Assembly: GCA_902613855.1 (NCBI GenBank)
Contig: CACMIX010000002.1
Coordinates: forward strand, 62,001 to 126,000
Source: an uncultured Pelagibacteraceae bacterium
GTDB taxonomy: Bacteria; Pseudomonadota; Alphaproteobacteria; Pelagibacterales; Pelagibacteraceae
Direction: 5' to 3'
Length of the DNA: 64,000 bases
How positions within the stretch are numbered: position 1 is the first letter of the stretch; each line of letters starts with the position of its first letter. Positions 43,288 through 52,764 of this stretch are shown here, piece after piece. A program made the translations under genes and the position numbers. The notes beneath the pieces were generated by a model. That model was not told where the DNA came from. It searched no databases and was given only the letters and a program-made list of their open reading frames with translations.

Positions 43288-45624
43288 ATGCATAAGTTTT
43301 TAAAGAATATTCTTCTTATTTCTACATCTATAGTTCTTTTAATTGGTGTTTTGATAGTTTATGTTTTGTGGACCTATTCAAATGATATTCCTGATTATAA
43401 ATTTTTAAAAAATTATAAACCACCTGTTTCAAGTAAGGTTTACTCAGGAAAGGGAGAGTTAGTTGCAGACTTTTCAAAAGAAAAAAGAGTATTTGTACCA
43501 TTCAGCTCAATTCCTAAAAATGTAATAAATTCATTTTTATCTGCAGAGGATAAGAATTTTTTTTCACATCCAGGTGTAGACGCAAAGGGAGTATTGAGAG
43601 CAGTCGTTAATAATATATCAAACATTATTTCTTCTAAGCGATTAGAGGGTGCTTCAACAATAACTCAACAAGTAGCTAAAAATTTTTTATTAACAAATGA
43701 AGTTAGCATTAATAGAAAAATTAAAGAAGCAATTTTAGCATTTAGAATTGAAAGAGCACTTTCTAAAGAAAGAATATTAGAATTATATTTAAATCAAATA
43801 TACTTAGGAAGTGGAGCTTATGGAGTAGCAGCTGCCAGCTTAGAATATTTTGATAAATCAATTAGGGATTTAAACTATTCGGAAGCTGCACTACTAGCCG
43901 CACTACCTAAGGCCCCAAGTAAGTATAATCCGTATAGAGATATTGAGCTTGCAAAGTTTAGAAGAAATCTAGTTTTAAAAAATTTATTTGATAATAATTA
44001 CATTACATCTGAGTGGTATGAGAAATTAAAATCTCAAGAAATCATATTAAGTAAAAATAAAAAAATCTATTTAGAAGATGCTCAATATTTTATTGAGGAT
44101 GTAAGAAAAAATGTAATTGAAAACTTTACTTATGACAAAGTATATAAACAAGGCCTCAATATAAACACACCTATAAATTTAGAATTTCAAAAAATTGCTA
44201 CAAACTCACTGAGAAATGGATTAATTTTATATGATCAAAGAAAAGGATGGAGAGGACCATTAACTAATAAAATTTATAATAATAATTGGAATAAAGATTT
44301 AAAAAAATTTGATTTAGAAAATTCAATTGATTGGTCAATAGCAATAGTAAAAAAAATAAATAAATTTTCAGTAGAAATTGAGACGCAAAATAAAATAGAA
44401 GGAATTATTGAATACAAAGATATTTCTTGGACTAAAAAAGAATTAAAAAATCTTTTACGACCAGGTGATGTTATTTATGTAAAAAAAGTAAAAGATAAAA
44501 AATTTAGTTTAAAACAATTACCTAAAATTAATGGAGGAATTGTTGTTATGGACCCTTATACTGGAAGAGTTTTGGCACTTAGCGGTGGATTTAGTTTTAA
44601 AAAAAGTGAATTTAATAGAGCTTCTCAAGCAAATAGACAGCCAGGTTCTGCTTTTAAACCATTTGTTTATGCGTTGGCATTAGAAAATAATTATACTCCA
44701 ACATCGTTAGTATTAGATGCACCTTTAGTTTTAGATCAAGGTGATGACCTAAAGATGTGGAAACCTGAAAATTATGGAAAAAAATTTTATGGACCATCTA
44801 CACTTCGCACTGGATTAGAAAAATCTAGAAATTTAATGACCGTAAGAATTGCTCAGAATCTTGGCATTGAAAAAATTGTAAATTTTTCAAAAGATCTTAA
44901 AATTTATGAAAATCCGGAGGAATTATTATCTATATCATTAGGTTCTGCTGAGACTACACTATTAAATTTAACATCAGCTTATTCAGCTTTTATAAATGGG
45001 GGTAAACTTGTTCAGCCAATATTAATTGATAGAATTCAAGATAGTGAAGGCAATACTATTTACAATAATATTATGAGGCAGTGCATAGATTGTGATCAAA
45101 TCTCTTACTTGAGCAATGACTATCCAAAAATTAAAAGTAACTACAAGCAAATTTTTTCAGCAGCCACAGCATATCAAATGACTTCGATACTTGAAGGTGT
45201 AGTTCAAAGAGGTACAGCAAAAAAACTTAAAGACCTGAAATTAAATATAGCTGGTAAAACTGGCACAACAAACAAGAACACTGATACGTGGTTTATTGGC
45301 TTTACTTCAAATTTACTAGTAGGTGTTTATGTGGGTTCTGATAACCCTACACCTCTAGGTAAATATGAAACTGGCTCTAAAACAGCATTACCTATCTTTA
45401 AAGATTTTGTTAAGAAAGCTGTAAAAAAATCTGATGCTAGACCGTTTAAAGCTGCAGAAGATACAATTATGATGGTAGTAGATCCTAAAACTGGACAAAA
45501 AGCTAAATTTACTTCTAAAAATACAATCATAGAGGTCTTCAAAAAAGAAAATATTGTGAATGGAAAAGTTCTATATTCAAATACAGATAGATTAGATATT
45601 AATAATGTACTAAAGTTTTATTAA
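43288..45624 (+). CDS. mrcA: Penicillin-binding protein 1A, bifunctional
   Basis: Peptidoglycan glycosyltransferase/transpeptidase anchored in the inner membrane; 778 residues. A transmembrane helix spans about 7-30. The GT51 domain has the catalytic Glu87 in SAEDKNFFSHPGVD, then GASTITQQVAKNF and ELYLNQIYLGSGAYGV. The transpeptidase domain has SxxK at Ser454-Ala-Phe-Lys457 (QPGSAFKPF), SRN shortly after, and KTG at about 657-659 (AGKTGTTN). The OB-like insert between the domains is present. It shares a TAATG with prfB. Confidence 0.96.
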   Translation: MHKFLKNILLISTSIVLLIGVLIVYVLWTYSNDIPDYKFLKNYKPPVSSKVYSGKGELVADFSKEKRVFVPFSSIPKNVINSFLSAEDKNFFSHPGVDAKGVLRAVVNNISNIISSKRLEGASTITQQVAKNFLLTNEVSINRKIKEAILAFRIERALSKERILELYLNQIYLGSGAYGVAAASLEYFDKSIRDLNYSEAALLAALPKAPSKYNPYRDIELAKFRRNLVLKNLFDNNYITSEWYEKLKSQEIILSKNKKIYLEDAQYFIEDVRKNVIENFTYDKVYKQGLNINTPINLEFQKIATNSLRNGLILYDQRKGWRGPLTNKIYNNNWNKDLKKFDLENSIDWSIAIVKKINKFSVEIETQNKIEGIIEYKDISWTKKELKNLLRPGDVIYVKKVKDKKFSLKQLPKINGGIVVMDPYTGRVLALSGGFSFKKSEFNRASQANRQPGSAFKPFVYALALENNYTPTSLVLDAPLVLDQGDDLKMWKPENYGKKFYGPSTLRTGLEKSRNLMTVRIAQNLGIEKIVNFSKDLKIYENPEELLSISLGSAETTLLNLTSAYSAFINGGKLVQPILIDRIQDSEGNTIYNNIMRQCIDCDQISYLSNDYPKIKSNYKQIFSAATAYQMTSILEGVVQRGTAKKLKDLKLNIAGKTGTTNKNTDTWFIGFTSNLLVGVYVGSDNPTPLGKYETGSKTALPIFKDFVKKAVKKSDARPFKAAEDTIMMVVDPKTGQKAKFTSKNTIIEVFKKENIVNGKVLYSNTDRLDINNVLKFY

Positions 45625-46719
45625 TGGAAAAAAATTTTCAAAATTATAAAGAGCAAATAGATAAAATTAATCAAAGAATTAAGGAGTATCTTTGAAGAGA
45701 ATAATATTTATTCAAAAATTCAGTCTCTAAATACAAAAATGCTAGAAGTCAATTTCTGGCAAAATAAAAATAACTCCCAAAAAGTAGTTAAAGAAAAAAA
45801 ATTTTTTGAAGATTTAATAAATTCTTTAAATTCATCAGTTGAAAAACTAAATGATTTTGAAGATTTAAATCAATTAGCTTTGGAGGAAAATAATTTAGAC
45901 ATTCAAGGAGAAATTATACAAAATATTAAACAACTAAGGTCAGAAATTAAAAAAAGTGAAATCAAATGTTTTTTATCAAGTGAAGCTGATCCATTAGACT
46001 GTTATATTGAGATACATGCTGGTGCTGGAGGTACTGAGAGTCAAGATTGGGCTGATATGTTAAGAAGAATGTATCTAAAATGGTCTGATAAAAAGAATTT
46101 TAAATCTAATTTAATAAGTGAACATAGGGGAGATGAGGCAGGAATTAAGTCAGCAACAATAAAGATAGAAGGCGATTATGTTTTTGGTTGGCTTAAAAAA
46201 GAGTCTGGTATTCATCGCTTGGTTAGAATATCTCCATTCGACTCAGGTGCAAGAAGGCATACAAGTTTTGCAAGTATATGGATATATCCAGTTGTTGACG
46301 AAAATATTAATATAGAAATTTCAGAAAAAGATTTAAGAATAGATACTTACAGATCTAGTGGAGCAGGTGGGCAACATGTTAATACCACTGATAGTGCAGT
46401 AAGAATTACTCATTTACCCTCCAAAATTGTTGTACAATGTCAAAATGAGAGGTCTCAACATAAAAATAAAGAAACATGCATGAATATGTTGAAAGCCAGA
46501 TTGTATGATTATGAAATTAAGAAAAGAGAGGAACAAAATCAAAATACTGAAAACTCAAAATCTGAGATTGGATGGGGACACCAAATAAGATCCTATGTGC
46601 TACAACCTTATAGACTAGTTAAAGACAATAGAACAAATTTTGAAAGTACTAGTCCAGATAAAATTTTAGATGGTGATCTGGATGAATTTTTAGAACAATC
46701 TCTGTATAAAATTAAATGA
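45624..46719 (+). CDS. prfB: Peptide chain release factor 2 (programmed +1 frameshift)
   Basis: Terminates translation at UGA and UAA. The gene begins at ATG 45624, reads 23 codons to an in-frame TGA at 45693-45695, then continues in the +1 frame from GAA 45694 to the stop at 46719. The slip site CTTTGA is preceded by AAGGAG, matching the classic RF2 autoregulatory site. The body has the Ser-Pro-Phe anticodon-like motif RISPFDSGARRHTSF and the catalytic GGQ in SSGAGGQHVNTTDSAVRITH. Total length about 364 residues is normal for RF2. It overlaps the next gene as ATGA. Confidence 0.95.
45681..45695 (+). promoter_or_regulatory. RF2 programmed frameshift signal
   Basis: AAGGAG at 45681-45686, then TAT, CTT and TGA: an internal Shine-Dalgarno-like sequence 3 bases before the CTT slip codon followed by the in-frame stop TGA. 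This is the conserved arrangement that shifts ribosomes +1 when RF2 is scarce. Confidence 0.93.
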
Positions 46720-49133
46720 AAAAATTTTTATTAAAGCTTTATATAACGATCACAGTTTTAATTTTTTTACCGATAATTTATTTAAGTACGCTTGGAATAG
46801 AAACTGAAAGTTTTAATGAACAGATTATAAATAAAGTTAACGAGAGTAATAAAAATTTACAACTTAATCTAAAAAAAATAAAATTGAAATTGGATCCTTT
46901 TGGATTCAAATTTAATGCAAAAACAGTTGGTGCTACTGTCTATTATAATAATAAACCAATTGAATTAGAATATATAGGAACAGAAGTATCTCTAGCTTCG
47001 ATAATTAAAAATAAATTTGTTTCATCAAATCTTGAAATAGGATCAAAATCATTGCCACTAGGTGACTTAATTAAATTTGCTAGGGAAGCTTACAAAGGTC
47101 CAGAATTATTTATTTTAGAAAAAATTATAAATAAAGGTCACGTAATATTTGATCTAAAAATTAATTATGATGAAAATGGGAAAATTAAAGATGACTATGA
47201 AATAAATGGCATAATAAAAGATGGAAAAATTCAATTATTAAATAATTATATTTACGAAAAAATTAATTTTATATTTAATCTAAAGAAACAAGAGTTTAAA
47301 TTCCAAGAAATAAAATTTGAGACAAATAAAATTGATTTTTTTTCTGACAAAGTAAACGTTAAGCAAAAAAAAGATATTTTTTACATTGATGGAAATATCA
47401 AAAATAAAAATGGTGCTTTATCGAAAAATTTTTTAAAAATAGTAAACTTAAATTTAAAAAATTTTAATTTTGATAACACAATTTTCAGCTCAACTAATAA
47501 TTTTAGTTTTGAGGTTAATAAAAATTTTAAATTAAAAAATGTGTTAATTAAGTCTGATATTGACTTAGATCAGCTTAAATATAAGAGAGAAAATTATATC
47601 TTAGACTATTTCTCAAAAATAAATGAGGAAATTGTTTTAAAAAATCATAAGTTAAAATTAGAGTATAGTAAGAATTTATTATTAATTATTGGTAAAGGAG
47701 AAATAAAATTAGAAGAAAATTTTAATAAAATTGATTATATTTTTAAAAATAATGATCAAAGTTTTAATATTCAATCAAATTTAACTTTAGATGCTATTAG
47801 TTTAAAAAAACAAGATTTTATAAGTGTTTTTTTTCCATCTGCTAATGAGAATATTAATTTTAAAAATCAAAAACTAAATATTAAATATAATAATAAAAAA
47901 TTGTCTTTAGCAGGCGAAGGTAAGATAAAAGTTGATGAGGAATTTGAAAGAATAAAATATTTAATATCAACTAAAGATAAAAAAATTAATTTTGATTTAG
48001 ATTTGAATTTAGACAAAACTAATTTTGAAGTAAATTTTTTTAATTATAAAAAAAATGATAAATTAGACACCCAATTAAAAATTGATGGTTCTTATGAGCA
48101 AGATAAAAATCTTTTTATAAATAATCTAACTATCTTAGAAGACAAAAATAAAATTGAATTAAGTAACCTTATTTTAAATAAGGATAATTCAATTATCAAT
48201 GTTGATTATATTGAGTTTGATTATTTAGACACTGAGAATAAGTTAAACAAATATTCTATAAAAAGAATAAAAAAAAATGATTATGATATTATTGGCTTTA
48301 GTTTAAATGCAAATACATTAATTACAAACCTTTTAAAAGGCAGTGATAAAAAAAGAAATAATATTTTTCAAAATAATATTGTTTTAAACATAAATTTAGA
48401 TCAAGTTTCTTTAGATGAAATTAATTATATTTTAGATTTAAAAGGAAATTTATTTATTAAAGATAATAGTGTTGTAGATGCTAATTTATCTGCATTTTTT
48501 GATGATAAAACAAATATATCGTTTTCAATTAATAGTGATGCGGAAAATAACAAAATAACCACGCTATACTCCTCAAAAGCAAAACCATTAGTTGAGCGAT
48601 ACAAATTTATTAAAGGATTTGATGAAGGATATCTAGATTTCTATTCATCTAAAAAAAATAATATTTCTAAATCTAAACTTAATATTTATGATTTTAAACT
48701 GAAAGAATTACCAGTTTTAACAAAAATCCTAACTCTTGCTTCTCTCCAGGGAATTGCAGATATTTTATCAGGAGAGGGAATTAGATTTGACGAATTTGAA
48801 ATGAATTTTAAAAATCAGGGAGACCTAATGACAATTGAAGAGATTTATGCAATTGGTCCTGCAATTTCAGTATTAATTAGTGGATATATAGAGGATGACA
48901 AACTAATTAGCCTAAGGGGTACTCTTGTGCCAGCAACCACTATTAATAAAACAATTAGCTCAATACCAGTTCTTGGGAAAATTTTGGTTGGAGACAAAAC
49001 AGGAGAAGGAGTTTTTGGAGTAAGTTTTAAGATTAAAGGGCCACCAAAGAAGCTAGAAACAACAGTAAATCCAATTAAGACATTAACCCCAAGATTTATA
49101 ACTCGTACTATAGAAAAAATTAAAAAAAATTAA
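46716..49133 (+). CDS. AsmA-like / DUF3971-type large membrane-anchored protein
   Basis: An 805-residue protein with one N-terminal transmembrane helix (about 5-24) and a long, beta-strand-rich, Lys/Asn/Ile-rich body. The last ~150 residues read FDEGYLDFYS, then KLKELPVLTKILTLASLQGIADILSGEGIRFDEFEMNF and RGTLVPATTINKTISSIPVLGKILVGDKTGEGVFGVSFKIKGPPKK, which match the C-terminal region of AsmA-like YhdP/DUF3971 proteins. Relatives are bridge-like proteins thought to carry phospholipid between membranes. It begins in the prfB stop and shares a TTAA stop palindrome with tyrS. Family call from the C-terminus; the remainder is too divergent to align by eye. Confidence 0.78.
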   Translation: MKKFLLKLYITITVLIFLPIIYLSTLGIETESFNEQIINKVNESNKNLQLNLKKIKLKLDPFGFKFNAKTVGATVYYNNKPIELEYIGTEVSLASIIKNKFVSSNLEIGSKSLPLGDLIKFAREAYKGPELFILEKIINKGHVIFDLKINYDENGKIKDDYEINGIIKDGKIQLLNNYIYEKINFIFNLKKQEFKFQEIKFETNKIDFFSDKVNVKQKKDIFYIDGNIKNKNGALSKNFLKIVNLNLKNFNFDNTIFSSTNNFSFEVNKNFKLKNVLIKSDIDLDQLKYKRENYILDYFSKINEEIVLKNHKLKLEYSKNLLLIIGKGEIKLEENFNKIDYIFKNNDQSFNIQSNLTLDAISLKKQDFISVFFPSANENINFKNQKLNIKYNNKKLSLAGEGKIKVDEEFERIKYLISTKDKKINFDLDLNLDKTNFEVNFFNYKKNDKLDTQLKIDGSYEQDKNLFINNLTILEDKNKIELSNLILNKDNSIINVDYIEFDYLDTENKLNKYSIKRIKKNDYDIIGFSLNANTLITNLLKGSDKKRNNIFQNNIVLNINLDQVSLDEINYILDLKGNLFIKDNSVVDANLSAFFDDKTNISFSINSDAENNKITTLYSSKAKPLVERYKFIKGFDEGYLDFYSSKKNNISKSKLNIYDFKLKELPVLTKILTLASLQGIADILSGEGIRFDEFEMNFKNQGDLMTIEEIYAIGPAISVLISGYIEDDKLISLRGTLVPATTINKTISSIPVLGKILVGDKTGEGVFGVSFKIKGPPKKLETTVNPIKTLTPRFITRTIEKIKKN

Positions 49134-50359
49134 TTTAGCTCAACTTTAATGTGTCTTTTTTTTCCTATAGATAATTTGAGGTAATTTTCTTTAAAAAGAT
49201 CGTGATCAATAATAAATTTTTCGTCAGATATAGTATTATCATTAATTTTTATTGCATTTCCTTTTATAAGTCTTCTAATCTCACTTTTAGAATTTTCTAA
49301 TTTAGATAGTAATATAAGATCCAAAAGGTTAATTTTTTTATCAATATTTTCTGATGAAATATTCACTGAAGGTAAATTTGAACCGAGTGAATTCCCAGAA
49401 AATGCCTCTTTAGCAGCCTGTTCAGAGTTCTTCGCTGCTTTTTCGCCATGAAGCAAAGAAGTAGTTTTATTTGCAAGCAATATTTTTAATTCATTTATAT
49501 TACTTTTTTTTAATTTTTCTATCTCATTAATATCAAGATCAGTAAACATTTTTATAAATTTAATCACATCCCTGTCATCAATATTTCTCCAAAATTGCCA
49601 GTACTCATAAGCTGATAAAAATTTTTCATCTAACCATACTGCACCATTTTCTGTCTTACCCATTTTTGCACCTGTAGCTAAAGTAATTAGTGGAGTAGTT
49701 AAACCAAAAGTTTGATTATTAGAGTATCTTTTAATAAGCTCAACACCGTTCACAATATTCCCCCACTGATCAGAACCACCAATTTGTAAAACACAATTTT
49801 CTTTTTTATTTAATTCTAAAAAATCATATGCTTGCAAAATCATATAATTAAATTCCATATAACTTAGTGATTGTTCTCTATCCAATCTTAATTTGACACT
49901 ATCAAATGTTAACATCCTATTTATAGTAAAATGTTTTCCAATATCTCTTAGGAAAGATATGTAATTCAAATTTTTTAACCAATTAAAATTATTTACAAAT
50001 ATTGGTTTTGTACTCGAGTCGTCATTGTCTAAAAATTTTTTAAGAATATTTTTAATATTATGAATATTTTTTTCAATTTCTTCTTCGCTTAAAATTTTTC
50101 TAGTTTTATCTTTTCCTGATGGGTCACCAATTCTAGTAGTTCCACCACCAAGTAAAACTATTGGACGATGTCCATTTTTTTGAAGTAATCTCAAACACAT
50201 TATTTGCAGTAAGCTACCAACGTGTAAACTTTCTGCGGTACAATCAAAACCAATATAAGCTTTGATTTTTTCTTTATCTAGTAGATTTGATAATTCATCC
50301 TCGCTAGTACATTGGTAGAAATATCCACGATCTTTAAATTCTTTTAAAAATTTATTCAT
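49130..50359 (-). CDS. tyrS: Tyrosyl-tRNA synthetase
   Basis: Class I aminoacyl-tRNA synthetase, 409 residues. The HIGH-type motif is CTAESLHVGSLLQI, the tyrosine pocket region has NYMILQAYDFLEL and LQIGGSDQWGNIVNG, and KMSKS appears as GAKMGKTENG. A C-terminal S4-like domain has LDLILLSKLENSKSEIRRLIKGNAIKIND. The KMSKS variant KMGKT is known in bacterial TyrRS. Starts 45 bases from the divergent anmK. Confidence 0.97.
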   Translation of the reverse strand: MNKFLKEFKDRGYFYQCTSEDELSNLLDKEKIKAYIGFDCTAESLHVGSLLQIMCLRLLQKNGHRPIVLLGGGTTRIGDPSGKDKTRKILSEEEIEKNIHNIKNILKKFLDNDDSSTKPIFVNNFNWLKNLNYISFLRDIGKHFTINRMLTFDSVKLRLDREQSLSYMEFNYMILQAYDFLELNKKENCVLQIGGSDQWGNIVNGVELIKRYSNNQTFGLTTPLITLATGAKMGKTENGAVWLDEKFLSAYEYWQFWRNIDDRDVIKFIKMFTDLDINEIEKLKKSNINELKILLANKTTSLLHGEKAAKNSEQAAKEAFSGNSLGSNLPSVNISSENIDKKINLLDLILLSKLENSKSEIRRLIKGNAIKINDNTISDEKFIIDHDLFKENYLKLSIGKKRHIKVELN

Positions 50360-50404
50360 AAGTCTATAGTCACAATATACAAATTTTTAATAAAAAGAAT
50401 ATCA

Positions 50405-51547
50405 ATGAAACAAAAATTATATACATCTGTAGGATTAATGAGTGGAACTTCAATGGATGGAGTAGATATTTCAATAATACAATCTGACGGGCAACATCAA
50501 TTTTATAACATTTTAGATGAGTATTTTGAGTATGATGCTGAACTACAGGCAGAGTTAATTAAATTAAGAAACTTAGTTTTAAGTGAAAATGATTTATTCA
50601 AATATTCTAAAGAATTGGGAAATCTAGAGAGAAAAATCACTGTTTTTCATGCAGAAAAGATAAACCAAATATTATTAAAATATAAGCATGAAATTGATCT
50701 AATTGGTTTTCATGGCCAAACAATATTTCACGAGCCACAAATTAAAATCACAAAACAACTTGGAGACGGTAAGCTGCTATCTCAACTATTAAAAAAAAAG
50801 GTAGTTTATGAATTTAGACAAAAAGATATTGAAAATGATGGACAAGGAGCACCTCTAACACCAATATTTCACTATCTCATATCTAATATTGTAAATGAAA
50901 AATTTAAAACGGGATTTCCAATTGGATTTATAAATATTGGAGGAATAACAAACCTCACTAAGATTATAAATATTTCAAGTAATTTTGAGGATAATATTAC
51001 TGCTTATGATATTGGACCTGGAAATTGTTTGATAGATGACTGGGTCAGAAAAAATTCTAATAAAAAATTTGATGAAAACGGGAATATATCAAAAGCAGGA
51101 AAAATTGATGAATTAATAACTAATCAAATTATTGAAAATTTTAACATAGATACATACGCAAAATCTTTAGATATTAAAGATTTTGACAACTCATTTGCCA
51201 GAGGTCTTACATTTGAAAATGGCTGCTCAACAATAACTAACTTTACAGGATATCTAATAGCTAAAGGAATAGAAAATATAGGTAATGATAGTAAAATAAA
51301 ATATTTAATTTCGGGTGGAGGAAGAAAAAATATTGCCTTAATAGATTGTATTAAAGAAAATCTTAATAATAAAAATAAATTTATTTTAGATAATATAGAT
51401 AACTATGGTTTCAATGGTGATTTTATTGAATCCCAGGCATTTGGGTATTTGGCTATAAGATCTTTTTTAAATTTACCTATTTCATTTCCAAGTACAACAG
51501 GATGCAAAAAGCCAACACTTGGTGGTAAACTAGTAGAAAATTTTTAA
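50405..51547 (+). CDS. anmK: Anhydro-N-acetylmuramic acid kinase
   Basis: Phosphorylates 1,6-anhydroMurNAc in cell-wall recycling; 380 residues. VGLMSGTSMDGVDISI is the family's N-terminal signature, followed by GFHGQTIFHEP, FINIGGITNLTKI and AYDIGPGNCLIDDW, and near the end IESQAFGYLAIRSFLNLPISFPSTTGC. The gene is paired head-to-head with tyrS, a common arrangement in alphaproteobacteria. Confidence 0.95.
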   Translation: MKQKLYTSVGLMSGTSMDGVDISIIQSDGQHQFYNILDEYFEYDAELQAELIKLRNLVLSENDLFKYSKELGNLERKITVFHAEKINQILLKYKHEIDLIGFHGQTIFHEPQIKITKQLGDGKLLSQLLKKKVVYEFRQKDIENDGQGAPLTPIFHYLISNIVNEKFKTGFPIGFINIGGITNLTKIINISSNFEDNITAYDIGPGNCLIDDWVRKNSNKKFDENGNISKAGKIDELITNQIIENFNIDTYAKSLDIKDFDNSFARGLTFENGCSTITNFTGYLIAKGIENIGNDSKIKYLISGGGRKNIALIDCIKENLNNKNKFILDNIDNYGFNGDFIESQAFGYLAIRSFLNLPISFPSTTGCKKPTLGGKLVENF

Positions 51548-52200
51548 TAAAGAGCTGTTTCTTTTTTAATATATTTATCAAGAGTTTTAACTAATACATT
51601 ATCAGTTTTAGAAAAAAAATGATTTGCATCAGCGATTGTGTTGAATTCAACTTTTATACCTTTTTGTGCACTTAGTCTTTTATCTAGTTCTGTAATATAA
51701 TCTACTGGAACTAATTCATCCTTTTTTCCATAAACTACCATTCCAGATGTAGGACATGGCGATAAAAAAGAAAAATCATAAACATTAGGTTGAGGCGAAA
51801 TAGCAATAAATCTATTTATTTCAGGTCTTCTCATTAACAGCTGCATAGCTATCAATGATCCAAAAGAAAAACCAGAAACCCAACATTGTGAATTATCAAA
51901 ATTTTCTCTTTCTAACCAATCTAGCGCTGCAGCAGCATCTGCTAGTTCTCCTTGACCATTATCAAATTCTCCATCACTTTTTCCAACACCTCTAAAATTA
52001 ACTCTGCAAACAGAGAAATCATTTTCCATAAATGTGTGAAATGTATCTACTACAACCTTATTATTCATGGTTCCGCCATATTGTGGATGAGGTTGTAATA
52101 CTAGTGCAACAGGAGATGTATTTTTTTTACTTTTAAAATATTTAGCTTCAAGACGACCAGCAGGACCTGGAATAAATATTTCTAAAATTTTGTTATCCAT
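51544..52200 (-). CDS. Alpha/beta hydrolase
   Basis: Predicted serine hydrolase of 218 residues. The nucleophile elbow is VSGFSFGSLIAM (GxSxG with Ser in GFSFG), the oxyanion region is LQPHPQYGGTMNN, then VCRVNFRGVGKSDGEFDNGQGELADAAAALDWL. The acid is probably the Asp in VVYGKKDELVP and the His is in IADANHFFSKTD. This belongs to the DUF-type dienelactone-hydrolase-like group found near anmK/tyrS in alphaproteobacteria; the substrate is not known. Its stop shares TTAA with anmK. Confidence 0.85.
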   Translation of the reverse strand: MDNKILEIFIPGPAGRLEAKYFKSKKNTSPVALVLQPHPQYGGTMNNKVVVDTFHTFMENDFSVCRVNFRGVGKSDGEFDNGQGELADAAAALDWLERENFDNSQCWVSGFSFGSLIAMQLLMRRPEINRFIAISPQPNVYDFSFLSPCPTSGMVVYGKKDELVPVDYITELDKRLSAQKGIKVEFNTIADANHFFSKTDNVLVKTLDKYIKKETALY

Positions 52201-52283
52201 AAGCGCAATTGATTATTATTCTCAAAAAAAAGTTACGTTTATCACAAGTGAGCGACAAAATGTTAGTTTTTTTTTAAAGTCTA

Positions 52284-52314
52284 AACTTGACCAATTTAGT
52301 CAGGTATGTATAAA
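52284..52314 (+). promoter_or_regulatory. Promoter of the suf operon overlapped by an IscR-like box
   Basis: A -35 TTGACC (52287-52292) and a -10 TATAAA (52309-52314) are 16 bp apart. The spacer and -35 read AACTTGACCAATTTAGTCAG then GTATG, which resembles an IscR type 1 site (a dyad with TTGAC and GTCAG/A around an A/T core). Overlap with the promoter suggests autorepression of iscR and the suf genes when the regulator holds its Fe-S cluster. Sequence resemblance only; consensus recalled from memory. Confidence 0.65.
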
Positions 52315-52337
52315 AAGCCCACAATTCAAAGGGTAAT

Positions 52338-52763
52338 ATGAAATTAACATCAAAAGGTAGATACGCCGTTATGGCGTTAGTTGATCTTGCAAGGTTCGAC
52401 ACTATTAATCCAGTGTCTTTGAGGGATATTTCATTAAGACAAGGAATTTCCCTAGACTATTTGGAGCAAATTTTTTCAAAATTAAAAAAAAATCAAATCG
52501 TGAAAAGTACTAGAGGAACCCAAGGTGGATATGTTTTGTCAAAAAAACCAAATGAAATTAAACTTACCAATATTTTAAATGCAGTTGATGAAAAAGTTAA
52601 AACTGTTCAGTGTAAAAAAGAGTCTAAAAAAGGCTGTAATGGTAAAGCAACTAAATGTGTAACACACAATCTTTGGGATGAATTAGAAACTCATATTAAT
52701 ACTTTTTTTGAAAATAAAAGTTTACAGGATTTGTTAAAAAATAATTCAGAACGGGTTAATTAA
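52338..52763 (+). CDS. iscR: Rrf2-family Fe-S regulator, IscR-like
   Basis: Transcription factor that senses iron-sulfur cluster status; 141 residues. The N-terminal winged helix begins [20 protein letters not shown], with [25 protein letters not shown] as the DNA-binding helix region. Three Cys (Cys92, Cys100, Cys107) followed by His110 lie where IscR has its [2Fe-2S] ligands, so cluster binding is likely; the spacing C-7-C-6-C is slightly longer than E. coli IscR. It heads the suf operon, and its own promoter has an IscR-like site. Confidence 0.93.
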   Translation: MKLTSKGRYAVMALVDLARFDTINPVSLRDISLRQGISLDYLEQIFSKLKKNQIVKSTRGTQGGYVLSKKPNEIKLTNILNAVDEKVKTVQCKKESKKGCNGKATKCVTHNLWDELETHINTFFENKSLQDLLKNNSERVN

Positions 52764-52764
52764 G

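Noticed and set aside
45624..45695. prfB read as a broken gene or as two ORFs
   Set aside because: The CTTTGA slip site with AAGGAG upstream and intact RF2 sequence in the +1 frame fit programmed frameshifting, not a pseudogene.
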